DNA from: Spirosoma rigui
Lineage (GTDB): Bacteria > Bacteroidota > Bacteroidia > Cytophagales > Spirosomataceae
Length of the DNA stretch: 64,000 nt
Reading direction: 5' to 3'
Assembly: GCF_002067135.1 (NCBI RefSeq)
Contig: NZ_CP020105.1
Coordinates: 2,294,001 to 2,358,000, forward strand
Shown here piece after piece: positions 26,844 to 34,485 of the stretch. The translations under genes were made by a program, and so were the position numbers. How positions within the stretch are numbered: the stretch's first letter is position 1; each line of letters begins with the position of its first letter. The notes under the pieces were generated by a model. It worked only from the letters and a program-made list of their open reading frames with translations. It made no database searches and was not told the DNA's origin.

Positions 26844-27890
26844 CTAGTCGGTGACCAGTTCGGCCAGGCCCACGCCCGAATCAGCGGCTCCGTAGTAGAC
26901 CCATATTTTGCCGCTGTCGGGCCACTGTACCCAGCCGTTGGAAAAGACCACATTCGGGAAAAAGCCCACCCGCTCCCAGTCAAGCTCGGGCGTGAGCAGT
27001 GGCTCGTGGGAACGATCGAGCACAATGGAAGGATCATTTTTGTCGAGCAGGGCCAGCGCCAGTGAGTAAGCGTGGCCGGGATCGGCACCATGGTAGCAAA
27101 CCAGCCAGCCCTCATCGGTCAGGATCGGCTCCGGCCCGGCGCCAATCTTACCCCCTTCCCACGCGTACTGAGGGTCGGTAAGCCCCCGGCCGCCGAACAG
27201 GAAACGGTGGTTTCCCCAGTGGATACCATCTTCCGATTCGGCCAGCCAGACCGATGGTTTGCCAATGTCGGATACCATAGGCCGGTGCAGAAGAACGTAT
27301 TTTCCGTTGATCTGTCTGGGAAACAGGGCCACGTCTTTGTTGGGGGGCGGCAAAATCATTCCCACCCGGTCAACGGTGCGGAAGTCGGTTGTAACGGCCA
27401 GCCCTACGCCCGGCCCGTGTTCGGATACGGCCGTGTAGGTAATCCAGTATTTTCCATCCAGGTGCGTAATTCGGGCGTCTTCGATCCCGTATGACTCGTC
27501 CATACGGGCCGGAAACAAAAACGGCTCGTCGTCGATGTCAAACGTAATCCCATCCTTACTGCGGGCCAGTCGGAGGTGACTGAGGGAAGTCAGGTATTGT
27601 TTGCCGTGGACGGTAACGACCCGCGGGTCATAATCGCCGTCCGGCTCGGCCAGGTGCTTGACGGTCAGCGTAGGAACGCCGTCCTGCTCTTCGATGAGCG
27701 GAATCGAGAGAACGCCTTTCTCCGCTTTGGGCGCTTCCGCAACGCGCAGCAACAGAATCACTTCGTCGCCAACCAGGCAGGCGGCCGGGTTGAACGCACC
27801 GAGTACCTCAAATCCTTCTACGGATGGTTTAACATCAGATGTTTTTAAAATTGGTTGGTTAGAGAGACGCCGAAGTTTATAATTGCGCAT
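26844..27890 (-). CDS. glycoside hydrolase family 130 protein (beta-mannoside phosphorylase/hydrolase type)
   Basis: 348 residues forming a five-bladed propeller. Diagnostic segments are GFEVLGAFNPAACL, VILLLRVAEAP, DGDYDPRVVTV, YGIEDARITHLDGKYWITYT, PPPNKDVALFPRQING and KIGAGPEPILTDEGWL. GH130 enzymes phosphorolyse or hydrolyse beta-mannosides and feed mannose 1-phosphate or mannose to metabolism; a mannose-6-phosphate isomerase gene lies 12 kb away. No signal peptide, so cytosolic. The start at 27890 (MRNYKLRRLSNQPIL) matches the family; an upstream in-frame ATG (27956) adds an atypical leader. Confidence 0.9.
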   Translation of the reverse strand: MRNYKLRRLSNQPILKTSDVKPSVEGFEVLGAFNPAACLVGDEVILLLRVAEAPKAEKGVLSIPLIEEQDGVPTLTVKHLAEPDGDYDPRVVTVHGKQYLTSLSHLRLARSKDGITFDIDDEPFLFPARMDESYGIEDARITHLDGKYWITYTAVSEHGPGVGLAVTTDFRTVDRVGMILPPPNKDVALFPRQINGKYVLLHRPMVSDIGKPSVWLAESEDGIHWGNHRFLFGGRGLTDPQYAWEGGKIGAGPEPILTDEGWLVCYHGADPGHAYSLALALLDKNDPSIVLDRSHEPLLTPELDWERVGFFPNVVFSNGWVQWPDSGKIWVYYGAADSGVGLAELVTD

Positions 27891-28077
27891 AATTTTGTGC
27901 TGGACTGGCAGTCGTTTCGTAATTAGTGGTTCATTTGTAATGCTACAATTAACCAACCAGATACGTACCCAGCTGTTTAGAACCGTTTACTCAATTACTT
28001 TTTAAACCAAATAACCTTACCTGATTGTGTGGGTTATTTGCAATGCAAACCTGATACATACTGAAACCATTTCACCC

Positions 28078-28338
28078 ATGATTAACCAGACACTGTTCGA
28101 TCAGGACGATGACGTACTGATGATGAATCCCGATCCTGAAACTGCCGCGCTCGATGATGACGACGACGACGATTTTGATGGCGGTGCCGATTTTGATGAA
28201 CTGGGCTCCGGTGCCGCCAGCGGCTACGGAGATGCCGATCTCGACGATATCGACGAGGCTGACCTGGATGACATCGATCTAAGCGAAGAACTGGATGATG
28301 ACGATGTTGAGGACGATCTCGACGACGACAGCATGTAA
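28078..28338 (+). CDS. very acidic Asp-rich small protein
   Basis: 86 residues, about 40% Asp plus Glu and almost no basic residues. It begins MINQTLFDQDDDVLMM, contains a run of seven Asp, and then repeats DLDDIDEADLDDIDLSEELD. No known domain. It is predicted disordered and could bind cations or basic proteins, or act as a nucleic-acid mimic. ATG at 28078 is favoured over an earlier in-frame start at 28027. The downstream small gene is also acidic and in the same direction. Confidence 0.72.
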   Translation: MINQTLFDQDDDVLMMNPDPETAALDDDDDDDFDGGADFDELGSGAASGYGDADLDDIDEADLDDIDLSEELDDDDVEDDLDDDSM

Positions 28339-28487
28339 TGGCTGACCGTTTTCATTGTTTCTTTGCCATAAACGGCCATCGTGTCTGGTGACACGTAGCG
28401 GTCCGGGCGTCGATCGGTCACGTAAAAAAGCCGGAGCCGTAAACACATTGGCAAGAAGGTCGTTTATGCCTACAACCAACCAACGCT

Positions 28488-28658
28488 ATGGCTACATCAG
28501 ATTCACCGGAGGAAGAACCAATTGTTACAACCCAGGACGCGGACGAAGAAGGTACCGCCCCTGACAGCGATACACAATCATCGGCGGCCAGTGAGTCGGG
28601 TGGACGTACCAGCGAGGCTGGTTCCCGTGCGCCCAACGATCCAGCCGAAGGTGCCTGA
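28488..28658 (+). CDS. small acidic disordered protein, 56 aa
   Basis: A short frame from ATG at 28488 to TGA at 28658 encodes a Ser/Glu/Asp/Gly-rich sequence opening MATSDSPEEEPIVTTQDADE and ending NDPAEGA. Its stop lies 15 bp before a strong terminator, it follows an acidic gene in the same direction, and its composition is like that of its neighbour rather than random. An overlapping frame in the +1 phase (from 28466) encodes an Arg-rich sequence and is less likely. No family recognised. Confidence 0.55.
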   Translation: MATSDSPEEEPIVTTQDADEEGTAPDSDTQSSAASESGGRTSEAGSRAPNDPAEGA

Positions 28659-28673
28659 ACAATCGCCCTTACT

Positions 28674-28724
28674 AAAAAAGCACATCCGCCAGGAAGAGAT
28701 TTTTCTGGCGGATGTGCTTTTTTT
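28674..28724. terminator. strong bidirectional terminator
   Basis: Eighteen-base arms 28674-28691 and 28706-28723 with A-run and T-run at the ends. It serves the acidic small genes on the plus strand and the isochorismate synthase gene on the minus strand. Confidence 0.92.
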
Positions 28725-28754
28725 AATAAGGGCCTGGCGTGATAAAAAGTACGC

Positions 28755-30059
28755 TTACCCCACTTCGTTAATGACATTCAGGAGAGTCTGACATTTCATT
28801 TCAGTCTCCTGCCATTCGCGCTCGGGAACGGAATCCTCCGTCAGGCCCGCACCCGCATACAGCGTAGCAACGGTACCTTCCAGCTTCATGCATCGGATGT
28901 GCACAAACAAGCTGCTGGAGGGCGCATCTTCCGGGTCGGGGTAGGGGGCTTCGCTCAGGTCGCGGTTATCAATGTTGATCGGTCCCAGAAACCCAGCGTA
29001 AAATTCGCGGTCGTGGGTTTCGTGGCGTTTGATGAGGGAGAAAGCCGCATCGCGGGGCATCCCGCAAACGGCCGACGTGGGGTGCAACAACCGAAGCATG
29101 ACCGTACCCAACTGGGGGTACCGCACGGCCTGCGTGTCGACGGAGTAGAACGTACTCAGGTGCATCAGGTTGCCGGCAATGATGGTTTTGGGGCCTTCCT
29201 CGGTGTACTCCCGCAGCCGGATGCGCTTGAAACACTCAATAATGTAGCGGCTTACCAACGCCTGTTCTTCAATTTCCTTCTGCGACCACATGGCTTCCGA
29301 AGGCCGTTTGGGCGTACCATCCGGCTCGTAGGCCGACTGCGTACCGGCCAGCGAAACGGTCTGGAAAATGCCGGAAGCACTGTTGCTTACCAGCCGCTCG
29401 GGCGTGGCGCTGATCCAGATCTGGTCGGTCTCGGGCAGGTAAACGGCCGACACAAATGCGGTTGGGTACGTAGTGCAGAGTTTGTCAAACAGCGCTACGG
29501 CGTTTGGTACATCATCGAAAGCCACGCGTTTGGTTCGCGACAGCACAACTTTGCGGAGCTCGCCCCGCTGCATGGCGGCAACGGCTTTCGCAACGTTTTG
29601 TACGTAGCGTTCCTGGGCCTCGGGATCGGGTAGGGGAGTTGGCCGGGTAGGCGCGGGACGTGCCGCAGCCGGTTGGGCAGCGGTCGTTGCCAGCGCCTTG
29701 CGAAACTGCCGGGCGTCGTCCTCACTGACGGTAGTCACCCGTTGCTGAACGGATTTGTTCTGGGCGAAAATCGCGTGAATATCGGCGCGCATGAACAGCG
29801 TTCGGGCGGGGCTATCGGTACCCGTATCGAGGTTGTCGAAGGGACTGATGGCAAATCCGGCGGGTAATTCTTCCAGGTCAACCGAAACACGGGGCAGCGT
29901 TTTTTCGAACGAAACGATCAGGTGCTTGTCATGCTGGTTGGGAAGTCGCCAGAGGGCACTCGGAAAGCCAAGCGTTCGGGCGGTTTCCCAATAGTCAAGG
30001 GCGGTCGGTTGGGACGTTCTAACAGAATTGATGACGAAGTCAGGTTGCATAGCCAACAT
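28755..30059 (-). CDS. isochorismate synthase (chorismate-binding family)
   Basis: 434 residues. The C-terminal chorismate-binding domain shows LRKVVLSRTKRVAFDD, IWISATPERLVS, TSAVCGMPRDAAF, HDREFYAGFLGPI, LYAGAGLTEDSVPEREWQE and a terminal Lys-rich helix. It converts chorismate to isochorismate, the first step to menaquinone (the usual quinone in this group) or to salicylate siderophores. The ATP/GERL-type and AGAG motifs are intact. No other men genes are next to it. An alternative start at 30050 is equally possible. Confidence 0.88.
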   Translation of the reverse strand: MLAMQPDFVINSVRTSQPTALDYWETARTLGFPSALWRLPNQHDKHLIVSFEKTLPRVSVDLEELPAGFAISPFDNLDTGTDSPARTLFMRADIHAIFAQNKSVQQRVTTVSEDDARQFRKALATTAAQPAAARPAPTRPTPLPDPEAQERYVQNVAKAVAAMQRGELRKVVLSRTKRVAFDDVPNAVALFDKLCTTYPTAFVSAVYLPETDQIWISATPERLVSNSASGIFQTVSLAGTQSAYEPDGTPKRPSEAMWSQKEIEEQALVSRYIIECFKRIRLREYTEEGPKTIIAGNLMHLSTFYSVDTQAVRYPQLGTVMLRLLHPTSAVCGMPRDAAFSLIKRHETHDREFYAGFLGPINIDNRDLSEAPYPDPEDAPSSSLFVHIRCMKLEGTVATLYAGAGLTEDSVPEREWQETEMKCQTLLNVINEVG

Positions 30060-30199
30060 AGCGGCCGGTTTGGAGTCCGGCTACAGGGGTAACAGATTGT
30101 GCAGCGAATTTGTGCGTCGTTTTTCCGATTTGTCGGGTCCGTAGCCCGTCCGCTACGAATTGCAAAGCCCAATGTCGACCGCCCGCGGGCTTAATCGCT

Positions 30200-30207
30200 T
30201 ATCTTTG
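30200..30207 (+). promoter_or_regulatory. Bacteroidetes -7 element of the M20 hydrolase gene
   Basis: TATCTTTG matches TAnnTTTG exactly, 20 nt upstream of the ATG at 30228. A good TTG -33 element is not obvious at the expected distance. Confidence 0.45.
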
Positions 30208-30227
30208 CGGGCTCAACCCGCGACACT

Positions 30228-31292
30228 ATGCACCAACCCACTGCCCTCGCTTCCGATGCCCTGGCGCTGCTCAAACGCCTGATCGCTACACCGTCTTTCA
30301 GCCGGGAAGAAGAGCAGACGGCCGCGCTGATCGCCGATTTTTTTCGGGACAGGCATGTGCCGATCGAGCGGGTCAAAAACAACATCTGGGCCAAAAACCG
30401 TCATTTCGACCCGGCAAAGCCAACCATCCTGCTCAATTCGCACCATGATACGGTGCGACCCAACAAGTCCTATACACTCGATCCGTTTTCGCCTATCGAG
30501 CGCGACGGAAAGCTGTTCGGGCTCGGCAGCAATGACGCTGGTGGATGCCTGGTATCGCTGCTGGCTACGTTCATTTATTTCTACGACCGGCCTGGGATGA
30601 GCCACAATCTGGTGATGGCGGCAACGGCCGAGGAGGAAATTTCGGGACGCGACGGACTGGAACTGATCCTGCCCGACCTGCCGCCCATCAGCTTTGCCCT
30701 GGTGGGTGAACCCACCGAAATGCAACTCGCCATTGCCGAAAAAGGACTGCTCGTACTTGATTGTACCGCCCACGGCGTGAGTGGTCATGCCGCCCGGGAT
30801 GAGGGCGACAATGCCATCTACAAAGCTATTCAGGATATAAACTGGCTTACAACCTACCAGTTTCCCCGGGTTTCGCCTACCCTCGGACCTATCAAATTGT
30901 CGGTTACGATGATCAATGCCGGTACGCAGCACAACGTAGTGCCGGATACCTGCACATTTACCATCGATGTTCGGGTAACGGAACAGTATACCCTCGAAGA
31001 AGTCATTGCTACCATCCGGGAGCATATTAAAGCGGATGTAAAGCCGCGCTCCATCCGGCTGACGCCATCGAGTATACCCGCTGATCACCTCATTGTGCAG
31101 GCAGGTATTGCCCTCGGGCGGCACACCTACGGGTCGCCCACTACCTCCGATCAAGCCGTGCTGAGTTGTCCGTCGCTCAAATGCGGTCCGGGCCATTCCG
31201 CCCGCTCGCACTCTGCCGACGAGTTCATCTACCTGCGGGAGATTGGTGAGGGGGTAGAGGGCTATATCCAGATGCTGGAGCAAGTGCTCTAG
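30228..31292 (+). CDS. M20 family metallo-hydrolase, ArgE-like (acetylornithine/acetylcitrulline deacetylase type)
   Basis: 354 residues. Metal ligands are seen in ILLNSHHDTVRPN, KLFGLGSNDAGGCL, MAATAEEEISGRDGLE, LVGEPTEMQLAIAEKG and the late GPGHSARSHSADEF. The dimerisation insert GVSGHAARDEGDNAIY is present. In Bacteroidota, proteins of this length and pattern serve in arginine synthesis as N-acyl-citrulline or N-acyl-ornithine deacylases; that substrate is inference because no arg genes flank it. It is divergent from isochorismate synthase. Confidence 0.85.
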   Translation: MHQPTALASDALALLKRLIATPSFSREEEQTAALIADFFRDRHVPIERVKNNIWAKNRHFDPAKPTILLNSHHDTVRPNKSYTLDPFSPIERDGKLFGLGSNDAGGCLVSLLATFIYFYDRPGMSHNLVMAATAEEEISGRDGLELILPDLPPISFALVGEPTEMQLAIAEKGLLVLDCTAHGVSGHAARDEGDNAIYKAIQDINWLTTYQFPRVSPTLGPIKLSVTMINAGTQHNVVPDTCTFTIDVRVTEQYTLEEVIATIREHIKADVKPRSIRLTPSSIPADHLIVQAGIALGRHTYGSPTTSDQAVLSCPSLKCGPGHSARSHSADEFIYLREIGEGVEGYIQMLEQVL

Positions 31293-31326
31293 TTGGGGGG
31301 ATGACGAGGTGATCGCCTTTAGAACT

Positions 31327-31395
31327 ACTACCAGAGTCTACGACCACTGGCAGGGTATTGCCCCAACTCTGCCAGTGGTCGTAGACTCTGGTAGT
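31327..31395 (+). terminator. 27-bp perfect inverted repeat after the M20 gene
   Basis: Arms 31327-31353 and 31369-31395 are perfectly complementary with a 15-nt loop. No T-run. It lies between two co-directional genes, 96 bp before the next start. Confidence 0.7.
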
Positions 31396-31491
31396 GGTAA
31401 AACAACCGTACCCCATCAGATAGCGTCACTACGGTGCATAGGTTAGAAAGGCTGGTCTGTCTTCTTTACCTGACGAAATCCTACCATCCTG

Positions 31492-33432
31492 ATGGCCATA
31501 TCCCACCCCCTTCGGTTTTTGTTTTTGCTGACGTATCTGCTCATCGCCTATGACCGGTCAGGGTTTGCACAGGACCAGCCCTACTCCGTCCGGATGGCGA
31601 ACAGTATCATGGCCGTTCACCCGGACGCTATCATCACGAAGGAAGGGCAACCAGCCCGCTGGGATTACGAACAGGGGCTGGTGCTGAAGGCGCTTGAACG
31701 GGTGTGGGAGCGTACTGCCGATGCCCGGTATTACAACTACATTCTCAGCGATATAAACCGCTACGTGGGCGCCGATGGGACTATCCGTACCTACAGCGTC
31801 GACGAGTTTAACCTCGACAACATGCCGGGTGGTCGTATCCTGCTCATGCTGGCCCAGCAAACTGAAGCCAACCGGATGAAATACCGGAAGGCTGCCGATG
31901 TGCTTCGAAACCAACTGGCGCAACAACCCCGCACCAAAGAACAAGGGTTCTGGCACAAGCAGCGGTATCCGTACCAGATGTGGCTCGATGGTCTGTACAT
32001 GGCTGCCCCCTTCTACGCCGAATATAGCACACTCTATAACAAGGGTAACGATCTGGATGATGTTGCCCGCCAGTTTGCGCTCATCGAGAACCACCTGGTC
32101 GATCCCAAAACGGGATTGCTTTACCACGGCTATGACGAAAGCCGGGCGCAGAAATGGGCTAACCCCAAAACGGGTCAGTCGCCTAATTTCTGGGGGCGAT
32201 CCATTGGCTGGTATGCCATGGCGCTCGTCGATGTGCTCGACTATTTCCCCGCCAATCATCCCCGGCGGGCTACGCTTATCGGCTATCTCCAGCGGCTTAT
32301 GCCCGCCGTTATCCGCTACCAGGACAAAAAGTCGGGCTGCTGGTACCAGATCGTAGACCAGGGAAGCCGGAAGGGTAATTATCCCGAAGCGTCGGCGTCG
32401 TGTATATTTGTTTACGCACTGGCCAAGGGCGTACGGATGGGATACCTGCCCGAGGCCCTGCAGGCCAATGCGAAACGCGGCTACGATGGTATTCTGAAAA
32501 CCTTCGTGGAGCAGGTGCCCGGCGGAAGCCTGGCTCTCAATGGTACGGTCAGCGTGGGGGGATTGGGCGGTACGCCCTACCGCGACGGTAGCTACGACTA
32601 TTACCTGAGTGAACCCATCCGTAAAAATGACCTCAAAGGTGTAGGACCGTTTATCATGGCCAGTGTGGAGATGGAAATGGCCGAGGAGCGGAAGCTGGGA
32701 CGTAACAAAACCGTTGGCCTGGATTACTATTTTAACCACGAGTTTCGCAAGGACGATTCGGGTGGGCCGGAAACCGGTAGCCCCGTTCGGTTTCATTATA
32801 CCTGGGAAGACCGGATGCACTCCGGATTCTGGCTCTGGGGTAATACCATCCGGGAGTTAGGAGCAAAAACGGTTTCGGTGCCGGGCGCACCCACCGCCCA
32901 GACGCTGAAAAACGTGGATGTATACATCATTGTAGATCCTGACACGCCGAAAGAAACTACCAAACCTAACTACGTTCAGAAACCTGATATCGACGCTATC
33001 GAAACCTGGGTCAAAGCAGGTGGTGTTCTCGTCCTGATGGCGAACGACACGGCCAATGGTGAGATCCGGCATTTTAACGAACTGGCCGGCCGGTTCGGAA
33101 TACGGTTTCTGGACGAGCAGGTGAATCCCGTTGTTGGTACCCAGTGGGAGGGGGGCAAGCTGACAATTCCGGCCAGTCATCCCATTTTTCCGGCTACCCA
33201 AACCATTTACGTAAAGGAGCTGGCCCCGCTGGCCCTGACGCCCCCCGCCAAACCCGCACTCACCAAGGGCAACCATGTTATTATGGCAACGGCGAAGGTG
33301 GGCAAGGGAACCGTGTTTGCCATCGGCGATCCCTGGCTTTATAATGAATACACCGACGGCCGACGGATTCCGGCTTTGTACCAGAACTTCCGGGCGGGCA
33401 AAGAACTAGCCATGTGGCTGTTGAAACAGTAG
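31492..33432 (+). CDS. GH88/GH105 unsaturated glycuronyl hydrolase fused to a DUF4350-like domain
   Basis: 646 residues with a signal peptide (cleavage near residue 25). Residues about 30-400 are an (alpha/alpha)6 barrel of the YteR type: YPYQMWLDGLYMAAPFYAEY with the catalytic Asp, SPNFWGRSIGWYAMALVDVL, and GSRKGNYPEASASCIFVYAL. It removes unsaturated uronic acids from rhamnogalacturonan or similar lyase products. Residues about 435-645 (HSGFWLWGNTIRELGAKTVS, VDVYIIVDPDTP, WVKAGGVLVLMANDT, GKGTVFAIGDPWLYNEYTDG) look like a glutamine-amidotransferase-like DUF4350 domain that may bind ligand. Next to fucosidase and isomerase genes. Confidence 0.88.
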   Translation: MAISHPLRFLFLLTYLLIAYDRSGFAQDQPYSVRMANSIMAVHPDAIITKEGQPARWDYEQGLVLKALERVWERTADARYYNYILSDINRYVGADGTIRTYSVDEFNLDNMPGGRILLMLAQQTEANRMKYRKAADVLRNQLAQQPRTKEQGFWHKQRYPYQMWLDGLYMAAPFYAEYSTLYNKGNDLDDVARQFALIENHLVDPKTGLLYHGYDESRAQKWANPKTGQSPNFWGRSIGWYAMALVDVLDYFPANHPRRATLIGYLQRLMPAVIRYQDKKSGCWYQIVDQGSRKGNYPEASASCIFVYALAKGVRMGYLPEALQANAKRGYDGILKTFVEQVPGGSLALNGTVSVGGLGGTPYRDGSYDYYLSEPIRKNDLKGVGPFIMASVEMEMAEERKLGRNKTVGLDYYFNHEFRKDDSGGPETGSPVRFHYTWEDRMHSGFWLWGNTIRELGAKTVSVPGAPTAQTLKNVDVYIIVDPDTPKETTKPNYVQKPDIDAIETWVKAGGVLVLMANDTANGEIRHFNELAGRFGIRFLDEQVNPVVGTQWEGGKLTIPASHPIFPATQTIYVKELAPLALTPPAKPALTKGNHVIMATAKVGKGTVFAIGDPWLYNEYTDGRRIPALYQNFRAGKELAMWLLKQ

Positions 33433-33446
33433 CCCTGTAGAATGTT

Positions 33447-33507
33447 AAACGTGCCTGGGTCCAGATCGGTTGTCGTTCTGGCTCCAGGCACGTTTGGTAT
33501 TTTTTCG
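33447..33507. terminator. terminator between convergent genes
   Basis: AAACGTGCCTGG (33447-33458) pairs with CCAGGCACGTTT (33484-33495); the inner TCCAGA/TCTGG part also pairs with two mismatches. A T-run (33501-33506) follows on the plus strand after 5 nt. Confidence 0.75.
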
Positions 33508-33519
33508 CTGCGTAGCCGC

Positions 33520-34275
33520 CTACTTCAATCCTTTCAGGTAGGCAATGCTCTGCGGCACCTGCGCGTGGATGCTGGGGCTTTCGTCTTCGATGTAATAATG
33601 CTGAACACCGGCCTTTTTGGCGGCTTTGAGCACGGCGGGCAGATCGATCTGGCCCGTGCCGAGGGCCACGTCATTCTCAACGGGTGTGCCACCCGACAGA
33701 TTACCCACAACGCCCTTGCGGAGGTCTTTGAGGTGCATGAGCTGAAACCGCTTGCCGTACTTGTTGAGCAACGCGACCGGGTCCTGTCCGGGAAAAACCG
33801 TCCATAAAATGTCCAGCTCAAAGCTTACATAGTTGGGATCGGTGTTCTTGACGATGTAGTCGAACAGCGTACCGTTTTCATATTTTTCAAATTCGTAGCC
33901 GTGGTTGTGGTAACAGAACGTAAGCCCAAATTCGTCTTTCAGTTGCTTGCCGAACCGATTGAAGTCGGCAACGGTTTTTTTTGCCAGATCAAGCGTGAAA
34001 GGACCATCGTGCGGTACCCAGGCAACGCGCACGTACTTCGCGCCCAGTGTTTTGGCATTCTGACCTACCTCCGGCAGTTTGTTGAGCAGATCGGGATAGC
34101 CCACACCGAACGACGAGCAGTGCATACCCCGTTCATCGAGCAGCCCGCGCAGTTCCGCAGCCGTTTTGCCAAACAGGTTGGAGAACTCCATGTCGGTAAT
34201 TCCCAGCGCTTTGATGGTGTCGAGGGTGGCTGCTACGTTGTTCTTGAAACTGTTGCGGTAGGTATAAGAGACCAT
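33520..34275 (-). CDS. sugar phosphate isomerase/epimerase, TIM barrel, cut off from its signal peptide
   Basis: The 251-residue open part has MVSYTYRNSFKNNV, ALGITDMEFSN, GLTFCYHNHGYEFEKY, VSFELDILWTVFPGQDP, RFQLMHLKDLRKG and HYYIEDESPS, i.e. the AP-endonuclease-2/xylose-isomerase-like barrel with metal-binding Glu, Asp and His. It is very similar to the complete paralogue at 37031-37912, which is exported. In this copy a TAG codon at 34285-34287 separates the domain from an in-frame signal peptide encoded at 34288-34368. ATG at 34275 (inside the former PGM motif) could restart translation to give a cytosolic enzyme lacking the first few barrel residues. Confidence 0.75.
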   Translation of the reverse strand: MVSYTYRNSFKNNVAATLDTIKALGITDMEFSNLFGKTAAELRGLLDERGMHCSSFGVGYPDLLNKLPEVGQNAKTLGAKYVRVAWVPHDGPFTLDLAKKTVADFNRFGKQLKDEFGLTFCYHNHGYEFEKYENGTLFDYIVKNTDPNYVSFELDILWTVFPGQDPVALLNKYGKRFQLMHLKDLRKGVVGNLSGGTPVENDVALGTGQIDLPAVLKAAKKAGVQHYYIEDESPSIHAQVPQSIAYLKGLK

Positions 34276-34368
34276 ACCGGGCGTCTACGGAAAAATTGCG
34301 TTTCGCCCTTGGGCAAACAGAGGGCTGGTTATCAGCAGGCAGAGCCCAACCAGGAGTGAATGTTTCAT
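34276..34368 (-). pseudogene. signal-peptide fragment ending in an in-frame TAG, 5' part of the isomerase gene
   Basis: ATG at 34366-34368 opens a typical Sec signal peptide (MKHSLLVGLCLLITSPLFAQ) followed by GRNAIFP and then TAG. The next codons read TPGMVSYTY, in the same frame as the isomerase. The paralogue has SKSIFPQAPGMQTYTY at the same place, so a single C-to-T change (CAG to TAG) explains the break. Without the stop the gene would run 33520-34368 and encode a 282-residue exported protein. Confidence 0.72.
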
Positions 34369-34413
34369 ACTTGAGTGATAAGGGTCTTTTTGCGGCCAGG
34401 CCACCCTGTTAGC

Positions 34414-34449
34414 AAAGCGACTGCCGTGTCATAACAAGGCAGTCGCTTT
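34414..34449 (-). terminator. hairpin after the DUF5916 gene
   Basis: AAAGCGACTGCC (34414-34425) and its exact complement (34438-34449), 12-nt loop; weak T content beyond the stem. It lies 36 bp after the stop of the minus-strand gene. Confidence 0.55.
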
Positions 34450-34485
34450 CTCAATTTACTCCTGTCTCAAACTCGGTTGACTTGC

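Noticed and set aside
28355-28564. 69-residue Arg-rich frame overlapping the small acidic gene
   Set aside because: The alternative frame (28488-28658) ends next to a terminator and has coherent acidic composition.
30213-31283. 356-residue antisense frame in the M20 hydrolase gene
   Set aside because: The sense strand carries all metal ligands of the M20 family.
31558-32820. 420-residue antisense frame in the GH88/105 gene
   Set aside because: Shadow of a clear GH88/105 domain.
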